64,000 nucleotides of DNA from Brenneria rubrifaciens (GCF_005484945.1 NZ_CP034035.1:992001-1056000), one strand, 5' to 3'; positions 54,796 to 64,000 are shown, numbered from the stretch's first letter. Translations and numbers: made by a program. The notes: generated from the letters alone by a model not told the origin.

Positions 54796-54828
54796 AGTGA
54801 CCGTTGTTTGCGGCGGTTGGAGGTGATG

Positions 54829-55032
54829 ATGTTCGGCAATCTGGGAAAAGCAGGAAAGTATTTGGGCCAGGCGGCGCGTATGCTGGTGGGTATGCCGGAT
54901 TATGATACCTATGTGCAACATATGCAGACCAATCATCCTGATAAACCGATGATGACTTACGAAGAATTTTTCCGCGAGCGCCAGCAGGCGCGCTATGGCG
55001 GCGATGGCAAAGGCGGAATACGCTGCTGTTAA
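54829..55032 (+). CDS. yjiX: YjiX (YbdD family) small protein
   Basis: 67-residue YbdD/YjiX protein, reading [19 protein letters not shown] and ending KGGIRCC, very close to E. coli YjiX. The family always accompanies CstA-type pyruvate or peptide transporters; in E. coli its partner is required for efficient uptake, mechanism unknown. TTGGAGGTGATG precedes the ATG. The terminal Cys pair is conserved. Confidence 0.95.
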   Translation: MFGNLGKAGKYLGQAARMLVGMPDYDTYVQHMQTNHPDKPMMTYEEFFRERQQARYGGDGKGGIRCC

Positions 55033-55063
55033 CAAATAAGCTGTCAGCAAATCGGGAACAGTT

Positions 55064-56026
55064 ATGACTCTACCACTTTATGTAACCCTACTTACCGGCT
55101 TTCTGGGCGCGGGGAAAACCACCTTGTTACGCCACATTCTTAATGCCGATCATGGTTACAAAATTGCCGTGATTGAAAATGAATTTGGTGAAGTACCGAT
55201 CGATAACGCGTTGATTGGCGAGCGGGCAAGTCAAATAACGACCCTGAGCAACGGCTGTATCTGTTGCAGTCAGGCGAATGAACTGGCGGACGCGCTGCTT
55301 GATCTGCTGGACGGCGTCGATAACGGGTCGCTGGATTTCGATCATGTCATCATTGAATGTACCGGTATGGCCGATCCCGGCCCGGTGGCGCAAACGTTCT
55401 TCTCCCATGAGGTGATTTGCGAGCGCTTTATACTGGACGGAATTATTACGCTGGTTGATGCGGTCCATGCTCAGCAACAGCTCGATCAATTTACCATTGC
55501 CCAGTCGCAGATTGGCTACGCCGATCGGATTCTGCTAACCAAAACCGATGTGGCGGGCGAGGACGAGGCGTTGCTTTCCCGTCTCCAGCGTATTAATGCC
55601 CGTGCGCCGATCTATCCGGTGATACATGGCGATATAGATTTGGGCGTATTGTTCAATATCGAAGGTTTTATTCTCAACGACAGGCTGGCGGTGAAAACCC
55701 CGGTATTTCGCTTTATTGCCCCGGCGCAAAATAATGTTCAGTCGATTGTGGTGTATCTGGATAAACCGGTGGAACTGCCGTCCGTATCGGATGTGATGGA
55801 AAATCTGCTATTGCGGTTTTCTGATAATTTGTTGCGCTACAAAGGTATTCTGGCCATTAAAGATGATGGGCGCCGCCTGCTGTTTCAAGGCGTTCAACGT
55901 TTGTATAGCGCCGACTGGGACAGAGAATGGCAGGATGGCGAAGAGCGGCAAAGCGTGCTGGTTTTCATTGGTCAGGATCTTCCTGAACAGGAAATTCGCG
56001 AGGCTTTTGCCCGCCTGACGGCATAA
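55064..56026 (+). CDS. yjiA: G3E-family GTPase / metallochaperone YjiA
   Basis: 320-residue P-loop GTPase of the COG0523/CobW group. Walker A FLGAGKTTL (about 13-21), Walker B-like IENEFGEV, the metal-binding CxCC motif in SNGCICC and the ECTGMADPGPV block are present, with NKxD-like LTKTD. E. coli YjiA binds zinc and other transition metals; its client is unknown. Third gene of the btsT-yjiX-yjiA block. Confidence 0.93.
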   Translation: MTLPLYVTLLTGFLGAGKTTLLRHILNADHGYKIAVIENEFGEVPIDNALIGERASQITTLSNGCICCSQANELADALLDLLDGVDNGSLDFDHVIIECTGMADPGPVAQTFFSHEVICERFILDGIITLVDAVHAQQQLDQFTIAQSQIGYADRILLTKTDVAGEDEALLSRLQRINARAPIYPVIHGDIDLGVLFNIEGFILNDRLAVKTPVFRFIAPAQNNVQSIVVYLDKPVELPSVSDVMENLLLRFSDNLLRYKGILAIKDDGRRLLFQGVQRLYSADWDREWQDGEERQSVLVFIGQDLPEQEIREAFARLTA

Positions 56027-56082
56027 ATATCACCTACCGCCTCGCAAGGTTATTTTTGGAGGCGCCTGCCTGAATAATCTAC

Positions 56083-56562
56083 TCAATCGTGTTTGGCAAT
56101 GTCGGCGAAGGTGGCGTGCAGCAGGCGCGCCAAATCATCGGCGGCCAGTTCGATATCCAGCCCGCGTTTGCCGCCCGAAATAAAAATGGTGCTGAACTGG
56201 CGAGCTGGTTCATCAATCACCGTCGGCAACGGCTTTTTCTGTCCCAATGGGCTGATCCCCCCCACCAGATAGCCGGTGACCCGTTGCGCGATCGCCGGAT
56301 CGGCCATATCGGCTTTTTTAGCCGACAGCGCGCGCGCCACCTTCTTCAAATCCAGCATACCGGCAACCGGCGTCACGGCTACCGCCAGATTTCTGGCATC
56401 GCCATTTAGTAAAACCAGCAGTGTTTTATAAACCTGATCTTTATTCACCCCCAGTTTTCTGGCCGCCTCTTCACCAAAGTTGGTTTCTTCACTGTCGTGA
56501 TGATAGCTATGAAGCGTAAAGGCGATCTTGTTTTTTTCGAGTAGTTTTACTGCCGGTGTCAT
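56083..56562 (-). CDS. ybaK: Cys-tRNA(Pro)/Cys-tRNA(Cys) deacylase
   Basis: 159-residue editing enzyme that hydrolyses Cys mis-attached to tRNA(Pro). The YbaK fold is recognisable by [20 protein letters not shown], the lysine in DQVYKTLLV and the glycine-rich loop [15 protein letters not shown]. Convergent with yjiA. It starts only four bases after the ybaP stop; the sRNA ChiX found between these genes in E. coli has no room here. Confidence 0.95.
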   Translation of the reverse strand: MTPAVKLLEKNKIAFTLHSYHHDSEETNFGEEAARKLGVNKDQVYKTLLVLLNGDARNLAVAVTPVAGMLDLKKVARALSAKKADMADPAIAQRVTGYLVGGISPLGQKKPLPTVIDEPARQFSTIFISGGKRGLDIELAADDLARLLHATFADIAKHD

Positions 56563-56565
56563 GGT

Positions 56566-57396
56566 TCAAATATCCTTAGGCAATGTTTCGTTCAATTTTT
56601 CTTGTAAGAGCGACGGTAGATTGTCATCACCATATAAATGCAGGGCGCCCACGGCAACCACATAGTGACCGGCCGGCAGCGCCTGAAGCCGTCTCTGCCA
56701 GCGGCGGTTGCGCTGATTCACCAACAAGTCGCTCATTTCATGACTGAATGCGGCGGATATGACGGGCAGGCGTTTGCCGGGCCTGCGATCCAGCCACCAG
56801 CCAATCATGGTTTGCAGCAGGCGAGCGTTGGCGTGCCAGTGTTTAATCGTATCTTCCAACAATAACAGCCCGCCCTGCGGCAACTGTTGTAGCAGGGCGA
56901 GCTGGGCATCCAGCCCCTCAAGTTCGATAATGGGGAGTCCCTGAGATTTTGCCGCCGTGATAAGTTGATAATCAATGCCATAATCATGTCTGAGCCCCAG
57001 CCGCTGCGCCTGATGCGCCTGTAACGTCAGTGCGGTCTGCCAGGCGGGCAAACGGTCGATGCTGTTTTCGTTGACGGACAGTGATTCGCAGATTTTCCGC
57101 AGTTGACGATAGTCGGCAGGGCCCAGCCGCTGTGCGAGCGGCGCGTCGGTTCCGGTCTGTTCAAAAGGATAACCGGTGTTTGAAATGTCCACTTCGACAA
57201 TCAGGGCGGTAGCATGCTGTAGCTGTTGCAACAGTTCCCCTGGCAGCGGCGACATGTCCGGGCTGCCCATATGAATACTGCCAACCAGATGGAGCTGACG
57301 CTGGTCAGCAAGTCGGACATCAATCCCGGGGTAGGGGTAAGTCAGAGGCGAAATAAACCCAAAGAAAGTGGCTATTCTACGCAGCAGTTGCCTCAT
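56566..57396 (-). CDS. ybaP: TraB/GumN family protein YbaP
   Basis: 276-residue protein of the TraB/GumN superfamily, members of which are proposed metalloproteases. It carries the family motif GSIHMGSPDMSPLP, HWHANARLLQTMIGWW, an NxxW-like region NRRWQRRL and the C-terminal VVAVGALHLYGDDNLPSLL, matching E. coli YbaP. I start it at the ATG after GGAGATAGGATTT. An N-terminal hydrophobic stretch is weak, so localisation is uncertain. Confidence 0.88.
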   Translation of the reverse strand: MRQLLRRIATFFGFISPLTYPYPGIDVRLADQRQLHLVGSIHMGSPDMSPLPGELLQQLQHATALIVEVDISNTGYPFEQTGTDAPLAQRLGPADYRQLRKICESLSVNENSIDRLPAWQTALTLQAHQAQRLGLRHDYGIDYQLITAAKSQGLPIIELEGLDAQLALLQQLPQGGLLLLEDTIKHWHANARLLQTMIGWWLDRRPGKRLPVISAAFSHEMSDLLVNQRNRRWQRRLQALPAGHYVVAVGALHLYGDDNLPSLLQEKLNETLPKDI

Positions 57397-57478
57397 AAAT
57401 CCTATCTCCAAATGTGAAGACGACCATGCTAAACGCCAGAAGGCGAATCATTCAAGCGATACCGCTGTGCCTGTTTCG

Positions 57479-59998
57479 CTATCGGTCTTTGGGGTTGAAG
57501 CGCAATAGCCGGTTGGCGTTGCTGACCACGGTAATGGATGAGAGCGCCATCGCCGCGCCGGCAACCACCGGACTAAGTAGCGTCCCGGTCAGCGGGTAGA
57601 GCGCGCCCGCTGCAATCGGAATGCCGAGCGCGTTATAGATGAACGCACCCAGCAGGTTCTGTTTCATATTACCCAGCGTGGCTCTGGAAAGGGCCAGCGC
57701 GTCGGCAACGCCGTGCAGACTGGGGCGTATCAGCGTGATGGCCGCGGTTTCGATAGCGATATCGCTGCCGCCGCCCATGGCGATCCCCACGTCAGCCTGC
57801 GCCAGCGCTGGCGCATCATTAATGCCGTCGCCGATCATGGCTACGCGTTTTCCCTGCGCCTGCAACATTTTGATGGCATCGGCTTTGCCGTCCGGCAGAA
57901 CGCCTGCCATGACCTGATCGATCCCGGCTTCTTGGGCGATGGTTTTGGCCGTCAGCGGATTATCGCCTGTCAACATCACCAGCGAGTAACCCTGCTGATG
58001 CAGACGTTGCAGCGCGGTAACGCTGTCCTGACGCAGTGGGTCCTGAAGGGAAAACAGGGCGACAAACTCACCGTCCGCCGCCAGCAACACCGGCGTCACG
58101 CCACGCCGGGCCTGTTCATTAATCAGCGTTTCTCCGGCCTCAATATCGATCCGGTGCTGTTTCAGCAGCGCCGGATTGCCGAGCAGCAGCGTCACGCCGC
58201 CGATTTCCCCGCTAACGCCCAACCCGCGCAGGGTACGGAACTGTTCAACCGTGGTTAAGGACAGCCCGTCAGCCCGTTCGATCAGCGCGTTGGCCAAGGG
58301 GTGGCGGGAGCCCTGCTCCAGCGAGGCCGCCCAGCGCAGCGCCTGTTGTTCGGTTATCGAACCAAACGTCTGGATATCGGCGACGTGCGGCTGACCTTCT
58401 GTGAGCGTACCGGTTTTATCGAACACCAGAACGTCCAGTTCACTGGCCTGTTGCAACGCGTCGGCATCGCGAACCAGCACGCCCAGTTCCGCCGCGCGGC
58501 CCACCCCGGAAATAATCGACATCGGCGTTGCCAGCCCAAGCGCGCACGGACAGGCGATGATCAGAACCGTAGTGGCAATAATCAACGTATAGACGATTTG
58601 CGGCGGTGGTCCGACGAAATACCAGATTGCACCGCTGATGATGGCAATCGCGACGACGATCGGGACAAACACGGCGGAAATGCGGTCGGCCAGTCGGCCG
58701 ATGGCGGGTTTGCTGCTCTGCGCCTGCCTGACCAGCCGAATAATGCGTGACAAGGTGGTTTGGTTGCCAATCGCGTTCGCACGGAATAACGCACCGCCAT
58801 CAGCAACCAGCGTACCGGCCCGCACTGTATCACCAAGGGTTTTGTGCTGCGCAATGGGCTCGCCGGTCAACATGGCTTCATCGACCCACAGTTCCCCTTG
58901 ACGGATTTCTCCGTCGACAGGAATGCGATCGCCGGTGGCCAGCCGCAGCGTCATGCCGGCCTGCACCGCGGATAACGGCAGGGTTTTCTCTCCGTCAGGC
59001 GTGACGACGCGGGCGCTCGGCGGCGTCAAGTCCAACAGTTTTTCCAGCGCGTGTGAGGAACGCTGGCGGGCACGTTGTTCCAGAGCATGGCCGAGATTAA
59101 TCAGTCCGATAATCATGGCGCAGGCTTCATAATAAAGGTGGCGCGCCGCCATAGGAAACACCTCTGGCCACAGATTGACGGTAATGGAGTAGAGCCAGGC
59201 CGCGCCGGTGCCGAGCGCCACCAGCGTATCCATGGTTGCGGCGCCATTTTTCAGGTTACGCCAGGCGTTACGGTAAAAATGGCCTCCGGCGAAAATCATC
59301 ACGGCCAGCGTCAGCGAACCGACCGCCAGCCACGGCGTGCGGCTTTCCGGCGTCAGCATCATGCTGCCGCCCAGCACGCCCCAGAGCATCAGCGGTACGC
59401 CCAGCGACAGCCCCAACGCGGCCTGCCATTGGAAGCGGTGTGCGTTTTGCCGCGCGGTTTCCTGCTGACGGGCCCTGCGATCCTCTTCATCCTGAATGAT
59501 TTCCGCGCCATAGCCCGCCTGTTCGACCGCCGCAATCAAAGCTTCATGGCGCGCGCTTCCGCTGACCAGCGCGCTGCGTTCCGCCAGATTGACCTGCGCC
59601 TGCGTCACGCCTTCGACATTCGATAAAGCACGCTGAACGCGGTTAACGCAACTGGCGCAACTCATGCCCTGAAGCAGAAGCTGCACGCTGTCGTCCTGAT
59701 CGCCGTCATCGGTCAGGGGGGCCGGAAGAGGGTTTTGTGCCGCTGGCAGCGCTTCCGGCGCGATCGCTGCCAGCGGCTCAGTTTTTGGGTGAGCGTTCTC
59801 CTGTCGGCTAGCCTGATAGCCCGCCTGTTCGATACTGTTAATCAGCGCCTGAGCATCAGCATCGCCGGTGACGCTGGCGGAGTCGAGCGTGACGTCGGCC
59901 TGTTCGACGCCGGGCAGCGTTTCCAGCGTTTGTTTGACACGTTGAACACAATGTCCGCAGGTAAGACCCTGCAACGACAATACGATCGTTTGTGACAT
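57479..59998 (-). CDS. copA: Cu(I)-translocating P-type ATPase CopA
   Basis: 839-residue P1B-type ATPase that exports Cu(I) from the cytoplasm. Two N-terminal metal-binding domains with GLTCGHC (about 11-17) and GMSCASC, the membrane CPC motif ([12 protein letters not shown]), phosphorylation site [17 protein letters not shown] and [10 protein letters not shown] hinge. I choose MSQTIVL as start because AGGAG is correctly spaced from that ATG; an ATG three codons earlier touches the ribosome site. A frameshift signal after the first metal-binding domain predicts a short copper chaperone. Divergent from cueR. Confidence 0.96.
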   Translation of the reverse strand: MSQTIVLSLQGLTCGHCVQRVKQTLETLPGVEQADVTLDSASVTGDADAQALINSIEQAGYQASRQENAHPKTEPLAAIAPEALPAAQNPLPAPLTDDGDQDDSVQLLLQGMSCASCVNRVQRALSNVEGVTQAQVNLAERSALVSGSARHEALIAAVEQAGYGAEIIQDEEDRRARQQETARQNAHRFQWQAALGLSLGVPLMLWGVLGGSMMLTPESRTPWLAVGSLTLAVMIFAGGHFYRNAWRNLKNGAATMDTLVALGTGAAWLYSITVNLWPEVFPMAARHLYYEACAMIIGLINLGHALEQRARQRSSHALEKLLDLTPPSARVVTPDGEKTLPLSAVQAGMTLRLATGDRIPVDGEIRQGELWVDEAMLTGEPIAQHKTLGDTVRAGTLVADGGALFRANAIGNQTTLSRIIRLVRQAQSSKPAIGRLADRISAVFVPIVVAIAIISGAIWYFVGPPPQIVYTLIIATTVLIIACPCALGLATPMSIISGVGRAAELGVLVRDADALQQASELDVLVFDKTGTLTEGQPHVADIQTFGSITEQQALRWAASLEQGSRHPLANALIERADGLSLTTVEQFRTLRGLGVSGEIGGVTLLLGNPALLKQHRIDIEAGETLINEQARRGVTPVLLAADGEFVALFSLQDPLRQDSVTALQRLHQQGYSLVMLTGDNPLTAKTIAQEAGIDQVMAGVLPDGKADAIKMLQAQGKRVAMIGDGINDAPALAQADVGIAMGGGSDIAIETAAITLIRPSLHGVADALALSRATLGNMKQNLLGAFIYNALGIPIAAGALYPLTGTLLSPVVAGAAMALSSITVVSNANRLLRFNPKDR
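59739..59789 (-). promoter_or_regulatory. Programmed -1 frameshift signal in copA, predicted CopA(Z)
   Basis: The heptamer C CCA AAA (59789-59783) occupies codons 70-72. A -1 slip gives AAC then TGA, so a 73-residue protein consisting of the first metal-binding domain would end there. Five bases later starts a perfect 13-base stem GCCGCTGGCAGCG / CGCTGCCAGCGGC (arms 59777-59765 and 59751-59739, 13-base loop). E. coli copA has CCCAAAG at the same point. Confidence 0.85.
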
Positions 59999-60146
59999 AA
60001 TCTTCATCTCCTGTGAGTTCAGCCGCGGTTAACGGCGGGCTTCATCTTGTCGTCTTTCAGATTGGGTAAGCGTAGCGGGCAAGCTGAAACAGCGGAAGCG
60101 CTCTGGCTCGATGGCGGTCTGATTTTACGACGTATCAACAGGTTAA

Positions 60147-60170
60147 ACCTTCCATCAAGGGGAGGGTCAA
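60147..60170 (-). promoter_or_regulatory. copA promoter with CueR operator
   Basis: On the minus strand a -35 element TTGACC overlaps the dyad CCCTCC-N7-GGAAGG, followed by a TTTAACC -10 region with the long (about 19 base) spacer typical of MerR-family promoters. It resembles the E. coli copA promoter closely. Confidence 0.8.
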
Positions 60171-60181
60171 GGGGGTAAATG

Positions 60182-60610
60182 ATGAAAATCAGCGATGTGG
60201 CAAAAAAAACCGGTCTTAACAGCAAGACGATTCGCTTTTATGAACAGAAAGCGTTGATGACGGCGCCGCTACGTTCTGAAAATGGCTATCGTAGTTATAA
60301 CGCGCATCATATCGAAGAATTGACGCTGCTGCGTCAGGCGCGTCAGGTGGGGTTTAACCTTGATGAATGCCGTGAACTGGTGGCGCTGTTTAACGATCCC
60401 TTGCGGCACAGTGCGGATGTGAAAGCGCGTACGATGAAAAAAGTGAAGGAAATTGAATTGCATATTGAAGATCTGAAAGCGATGCGCCAGCGTTTACTGG
60501 CACTGGCGGAACAGTGTCCGGGGGATAGCGGGGCAGAGTGCCCGATAATCAATAACCTTGCGGGGTGTTGCCCTACGAAGGCAGGGCGTCCCGCCGATGA
60601 TAACGTCTGA
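60182..60610 (+). CDS. cueR: Cu(I)-responsive regulator CueR
   Basis: 142-residue MerR-family activator that twists the copA promoter open when Cu(I), Ag or Au binds. N-terminal winged helix ([21 protein letters not shown]), dimerisation helix, and the metal loop with two Cys ([13 protein letters not shown]). A further CC pair follows in LAGCCP. Two ATGs are adjacent (60179 and 60182); the second matches the family start. Divergent from copA; convergent with ybbJ. Confidence 0.95.
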   Translation: MKISDVAKKTGLNSKTIRFYEQKALMTAPLRSENGYRSYNAHHIEELTLLRQARQVGFNLDECRELVALFNDPLRHSADVKARTMKKVKEIELHIEDLKAMRQRLLALAEQCPGDSGAECPIINNLAGCCPTKAGRPADDNV

Positions 60611-60612
60611 GA

Positions 60613-61071
60613 TCAAGGCTTCACTTCACGTACATGCAGCGTAATGCCTTCAACGGCAATCACTTCAACGTGCGTACCGGCAGTCAAATCCTGTTTTGAC
60701 GCCACTCGCCAGGTACTGTCGCCGATGCGCACCCGTCCAAGGCCATCTTCAATGGGTTCACTCAGCGTCGTGCGCAGGCCAACCATCTGTTGTCCGCGTT
60801 GATTCAACGACTGCCGTGGTTGCGCGAGCGTGCGCTTGCGCAACCAGTACCACCAGAGCAGGGCGGTGATAATCGTGAGTACGGAAAAGGCGATGCCTTG
60901 CCACTGCCATGAAAACGGTATGGCCCAAACCAGCAGACCGACCAGTATCGCAGAAATACCGCTCCAAAGCAGATAGCCGCCGGCGCCCAGCATTTCGGCC
61001 GCCAGCAGCAGGCCGCCGAGCGACAGCCAGAACCAGTGTGCATTCTCCATCGCCAGTTCGATGTCCATCAT
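60613..61071 (-). CDS. ybbJ: NfeD-family membrane protein YbbJ
   Basis: 152-residue inner-membrane protein with two or three hydrophobic segments (about 12-75) and a C-terminal OB-fold NfeD domain ([34 protein letters not shown]). It is the usual partner of the SPFH protein QmcA and overlaps its stop by four bases (ATGA), so the two are co-translated. Suggested role in membrane quality control. Confidence 0.94.
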   Translation of the reverse strand: MMDIELAMENAHWFWLSLGGLLLAAEMLGAGGYLLWSGISAILVGLLVWAIPFSWQWQGIAFSVLTIITALLWWYWLRKRTLAQPRQSLNQRGQQMVGLRTTLSEPIEDGLGRVRIGDSTWRVASKQDLTAGTHVEVIAVEGITLHVREVKP

Positions 61072-61982
61072 TGGCCCCGGCTATCTTTGCTGTCTTTGAT
61101 CAATTCGGTGATACCGCCAATAGCGCCCATCAGGTTACTGGCTTCCAGCGGCATCATGATGACTTTACTGTTATTGGATGCACCAATCTGTTGCAGCGCA
61201 TCGGTATATTTCTGGGCGACAAAGTAGTTAATTGCCTGAATGTTACCGGCGGCAATCGCTTCTGATACCATTTTGGTTGCCTGCGCTTCCGCTTCTGCCG
61301 CACGTTCGCGTGCTTCCGCTTCGAGGAATGCGGACTGACGCTGACCTTCCGCTTTCAGGATCTGTGATTGTTTTTCCCCTTCCGCCCGCAAAATAGCCGC
61401 CTGACGCACCCCTTCGGCTTCAAGAATGTCAGCGCGTTTGTTACGTTCGGCTTTCATCTGGGCGTTCATTGCCGCGATCAACTCGGCAGGCGGACGAACA
61501 TCACGGATTTCAATGCGGGTAATTTTAACGCCCCACGGGTTAGTGGCTTCATCGACGATGTGCAGTAAACGGCTGTTAATGCTGTCACGCTGTGAGAGCA
61601 TCTCATCCAGTTCCATGGACCCCAGTACGGTTCGGAAGTTGGTCATGGTCAGGTTGACGATGGCCTGCTCCAGATTACTGACTTCATAAGCGGCGCGCGC
61701 GGGGTCGATAACCTGAATAAAGCAGACCGCGTCAATCGCGACATTGGCGTTGTCGCGTGAGATGACTTCCTGTGACGGGATATCCAGTACCTGTTCCATC
61801 ATATTGATTTTACGGCCAATGCGATCCATGAAAGGGACCACCAGATTCAGCCCGGGCATCAGTGTCTTGGTATAGCGGCCGAAGCGCTCAACGGTCCATT
61901 GGTAGCCCTGGGGCACGATTTTAATGCCCGACCAAACAAGGATCAGCGCCACAAAGATGACGACGGGAATGAACGTTAGCAT
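61068..61982 (-). CDS. qmcA: SPFH/stomatin-family protein QmcA
   Basis: 304-residue membrane protein with one N-terminal helix (about 3-20), an SPFH/PHB domain ([24 protein letters not shown] to about 190), then a long Ala/Glu-rich coiled coil ([18 protein letters not shown] and following). In E. coli it forms large oligomers, interacts with FtsH-HflKC and is a multicopy suppressor of membrane-protease loss. Operon with ybbJ. Confidence 0.95.
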   Translation of the reverse strand: MLTFIPVVIFVALILVWSGIKIVPQGYQWTVERFGRYTKTLMPGLNLVVPFMDRIGRKINMMEQVLDIPSQEVISRDNANVAIDAVCFIQVIDPARAAYEVSNLEQAIVNLTMTNFRTVLGSMELDEMLSQRDSINSRLLHIVDEATNPWGVKITRIEIRDVRPPAELIAAMNAQMKAERNKRADILEAEGVRQAAILRAEGEKQSQILKAEGQRQSAFLEAEARERAAEAEAQATKMVSEAIAAGNIQAINYFVAQKYTDALQQIGASNNSKVIMMPLEASNLMGAIGGITELIKDSKDSRGQ

Positions 61983-62140
61983 ATGATACCTTCTCCTTAA
62001 GTACGTTTAATGCCTTAGTTTAATTGATAACACGCGGTAGAGAACGCGTTTTTACCAGACAGTGTGTACTAAGTTGAAGGTATTAACATTGAGCTATGTC
62101 TGTTAAGAAGACCGAAGGTATTTATATCCATTCGGACTAG

Positions 62141-62536
62141 TTAGCTGTTGGTGTAATTATCGTAGCTCTCTTTTAGCGTTTCCCAGTGTGTAATTAGCGT
62201 ATCCGTTGTGGCAATAAGATTGTTGTGCGGACCGTCGTGATTGGGATTCAATTTGCCTTTTTTTAACTGAGAAAGGATCGCGTCAGCGTTTTCGGTTGCA
62301 TTAAGGGTTTGCTTCTTAAGTCCTGAGGCATCGGTCGCTAATTGCTGAATAATCGGGTCGGCGGATTGGGTCGCCCGTTTAGTGGACAGTAACGACATGG
62401 AATACTTTAACTCGTTTAACTTATTCAGGTTTTCGTTGATTCTATCAATGGTCCCCTGCGCTTTCGGCGTGGAGCCGAAAGCGCTTTGGGAAGAACCGAA
62501 GGAGAATGAGTTTACGTTAATATGAGGTATTTTCAT
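62141..62536 (-). CDS. Candidate HrpL-controlled type III secreted protein
   Basis: 131-residue hydrophilic, mainly helical protein that I do not recognise. The N-terminus MKIPHINVNSFSFGSSQSAF has an aliphatic residue at position 3, Pro at 4, many Ser and no acidic residue in the first 30, the pattern of Pseudomonas/Erwinia type III secretion signals. It has no Cys. An hrp box lies 75 bases upstream. AT-rich relative to neighbours and inserted between qmcA and an ABC importer operon. Either an effector or a small helper; secretion is inference. Confidence 0.6.
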   Translation of the reverse strand: MKIPHINVNSFSFGSSQSAFGSTPKAQGTIDRINENLNKLNELKYSMSLLSTKRATQSADPIIQQLATDASGLKKQTLNATENADAILSQLKKGKLNPNHDGPHNNLIATTDTLITHWETLKESYDNYTNS

Positions 62537-62909
62537 TAGTTCTAGCCTTCAACATTTGTTAGTTAATAGTTTTTTAAAAAATAATACCTAAGCGGCAATG
62601 TAACGATCCATGAGTGTCACAAAGCCGTCGGCGGTTCCCTATCACAAAGACCGCGTTATCTCTTACCAGGCCAATCATGAAACCGTCACGGAACGGGTTT
62701 TCAGCTCATCGTATCGATCCCTCCCGTTCAAACTCAGCCAGTGAAAAGCGGAAAAGCCGAGAAATTTTGAAAAGTTTGTTGTATTAGACAAGTTTGGAAG
62801 GTTTTTGCTACGGTCAATCGACTTCATTAATCCATGGTCCCTGTATCCGGCGATGCGCCCGCGCTGAGGCAAAGGGGTATCTGGAGATGCTGTTAATCAG
62901 GAGTATGCG
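62537..62909. other. Gap between effector candidate and ABC importer
   Basis: 373 bases between divergent genes. It contains the hrp box; the importer promoter should lie at 62740-62890. No other gene is supported. Confidence 0.55.
62611..62638 (-). promoter_or_regulatory. hrp box for the 62536 gene
   Basis: On the minus strand GGAACC, 15 bases, ACACTCA. The -35 element is perfect; the -10 element CCACNNA has one mismatch (A for the first C). Orientation and distance to the ATG fit. Confidence 0.65.
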
Positions 62910-63746
62910 ATGAGCCTTTCACCAGCCATAAAAGAAGCACTACCTAACGATCCCGCTTTGCCTCCGGTCGCTATCTCGATGAAAGGGGTGAAAAAGCAGT
63001 TTCTGGATCACGATGAAAACGTCGTGGAGGTGATTAAAGACATCTCGATTGATATTTATCATCGTGAGTTTATCAGTATCGTCGGCCCCAGCGGATGTGG
63101 AAAGACCACCATGTTTAACATGATTGCCGGGCTGCTGACGCCTACCTCCGGTGATATTCAGGTATTTGACCAATACTACGCCATTCCCAAGAAAGGGCGG
63201 GTGGGTTACATGCTGCAAAAGGATCTGCTGTTTCCCTGGCGCACCATCCTCGATAACGTCTGCCTGGGACTGGAAATCAGTGAAGTGCCGAAGAAAGAAC
63301 GTCATGAACGCGCTATGGCCTACCTGCATAAATACGGTTTGGGGGATTTCGCCCACGCTTATCCCGCCACGCTTTCCGGCGGGATGCGCCAGAGGGCGGC
63401 GCTGATCCGTACGCTGGTGATCGATCCAGACATCATTCTGCTTGATGAGCCGTTCTCCGCGCTGGATTACCAGACCCGGCTGGTGCTGGAAGAAGAGATC
63501 CTGTCGATCCTTAATGAATTCGGCAAAACGGTGGTGCTGATCACGCACGATATCGGCGAGGCCATTTCCATGTCCGATCGCATCGTGGTGATGTCGCAGC
63601 GACCCACCTGGAATAAAAAAACCTATGAAGTCGGTCTGGCCAAGCAACACGGCTCTACCATGGGGGCCCGTAAAGATGCGCGCTATCAACAATTTTTCGA
63701 TGCGATATGGGGCGATATGGACATTCAACTGGGAGGTCGGCCATGA
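62910..63746 (+). CDS. ABC importer ATP-binding protein (SsuB/TauB-like)
   Basis: 278-residue ATPase of the nitrate/sulfonate/taurine/pyrimidine-type importer family. Walker A GPSGCGKTT, Q-loop YMLQKDLLFPWRT (the FPWRT form is typical of the SsuB/TauB/ThiZ group), signature LSGGMRQR, Walker B DIILLDEPFSALD and the H-loop ITHDIGEA. AGGAG precedes the ATG. It overlaps the permease gene by four bases (ATGA). The substrate-binding protein is not in view, so the substrate is open. Confidence 0.92.
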   Translation: MSLSPAIKEALPNDPALPPVAISMKGVKKQFLDHDENVVEVIKDISIDIYHREFISIVGPSGCGKTTMFNMIAGLLTPTSGDIQVFDQYYAIPKKGRVGYMLQKDLLFPWRTILDNVCLGLEISEVPKKERHERAMAYLHKYGLGDFAHAYPATLSGGMRQRAALIRTLVIDPDIILLDEPFSALDYQTRLVLEEEILSILNEFGKTVVLITHDIGEAISMSDRIVVMSQRPTWNKKTYEVGLAKQHGSTMGARKDARYQQFFDAIWGDMDIQLGGRP

Positions 63747-64000
63747 GTACGCCTGTTACCGCCGCGGATAAAAACCGTTCCCGTCTGTCGGCCCTAAGCC
63801 GTCGGCGCAAAAAGAAATTTAAGTCGCTGCTGAAAGATAATGGCTGGCGGGCGCTGATCCTCATCTTGTTGGTGGCGCTGTGGCAATACGGCGTAGACAC
63901 CGGCGTGGTTAATGCTTTTCTAATGGGCTCTCCGGCGGGGATCTGGCAGGAGTTTGTCCGGTTGCTGGCCAACGGCGAACTGCTGACCAATGCCTATGTC
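63743..64000 (+). CDS. ABC importer permease, N-terminal part (runs off the window)
   Basis: First 86 residues of a permease of the SsuC/TauC type. A basic cytoplasmic N-terminus (RSRLSALSRRRKKKFK) precedes the first membrane helix (ALILILLVALWQYGV), then GVVNAFLMGSPAGIWQEFVRLLANGELLTNAYV, where family members have the conserved P-(S/T)-P/xxxW and L...G.L..N.. spacing. Starts inside the end of the ATPase gene. The remainder lies beyond position 64000. Confidence 0.88.
   Translation, partial: MSTPVTAADKNRSRLSALSRRRKKKFKSLLKDNGWRALILILLVALWQYGVDTGVVNAFLMGSPAGIWQEFVRLLANGELLTNAYV

Noticed and set aside
56563..56565. Expected position of the ChiX small RNA between ybaK and ybaP
   Set aside because: Only a few bases separate the two genes, so no sRNA fits here.
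62675..62872. 65-codon minus-strand frame upstream of the second hrp box
   Set aside because: No ribosome site, no resemblance, lies in the divergent promoter region.

Overview
The window is a chromosomal backbone segment of an enterobacterium. Gene order follows the E. coli yajR-cyo-tig-clpPX-lon-acrAB-dnaX-htpG-adk-hemH-ushA-copA-ybbJ region closely, and protein lengths mostly match E. coli to within a few residues. Two insertions are preceded by sequences matching the HrpL promoter (hrp box). Together with a DecR-linked cysteine desulfhydrase-like gene, this points to a plant-associated Pectobacteriaceae or Erwiniaceae lineage (Brenneria, Lonsdalea, Pectobacterium, Dickeya type). That genus-level placement is inference. 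I saw no tRNA, IS element, prophage or CRISPR array.

Layout. 1-10.2 kb (minus strand): yajR, an inserted and apparently frameshifted candidate type III effector, the cyoABCDE quinol oxidase operon, ampG and yajG. 10.3-20.6 kb (plus): bolA, tig, the proteolysis block clpP-clpX-lon, hupB, ppiD, ybaV. 20.6-31.1 kb: queC, a PLP-dependent cysteine synthase-family gene divergent from decR, the ABC exporter pair mdlAB, the nitrogen-control operon glnK-amtB under a sigma54/NtrC promoter, tesB, ybaY and an alkyltransferase-like gene. 31.3-39.8 kb: 4.5S RNA, hha-tomB, decayed remains of the alternative ribosomal proteins L31B/L36B, acrAB with divergent acrR and a palindromic operator, then priC-rsmS and ybaN. 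39.9-47.9 kb: apt, dnaX (with its frameshift site), ybaB, recR, htpG, adk, hemH. 48-64 kb: ybaL, ushA, a btsT-yjiX-yjiA block that lies elsewhere in E. coli K-12, ybaK, ybaP, copA (with a copA(Z) frameshift site), cueR, ybbJ-qmcA, a second candidate effector with an hrp box, and the start of an SsuBC/TauBC-like ABC importer that runs off the window.

How the genes work together. Protein quality control (Tig, ClpXP, Lon, HtpG, PpiD) is clustered, and sigma32-like promoters are visible before clpP, lon and htpG. Export and copper defence (AcrAB/AcrR, CopA/CueR) each keep a recognisable operator. The most noteworthy signals are: (1) a papain-fold, glutamine-deamidase-like effector gene with an hrp box, whose reading frame is broken at a TA-dinucleotide run; (2) a small second effector candidate with its own hrp box; (3) a conserved programmed -1 frameshift cassette in copA with a perfect 13-bp downstream stem; (4) the dnaX tau/gamma frameshift cassette; (5) fossil rpmE2-rpmJ2 sequence between acrB and tomB.
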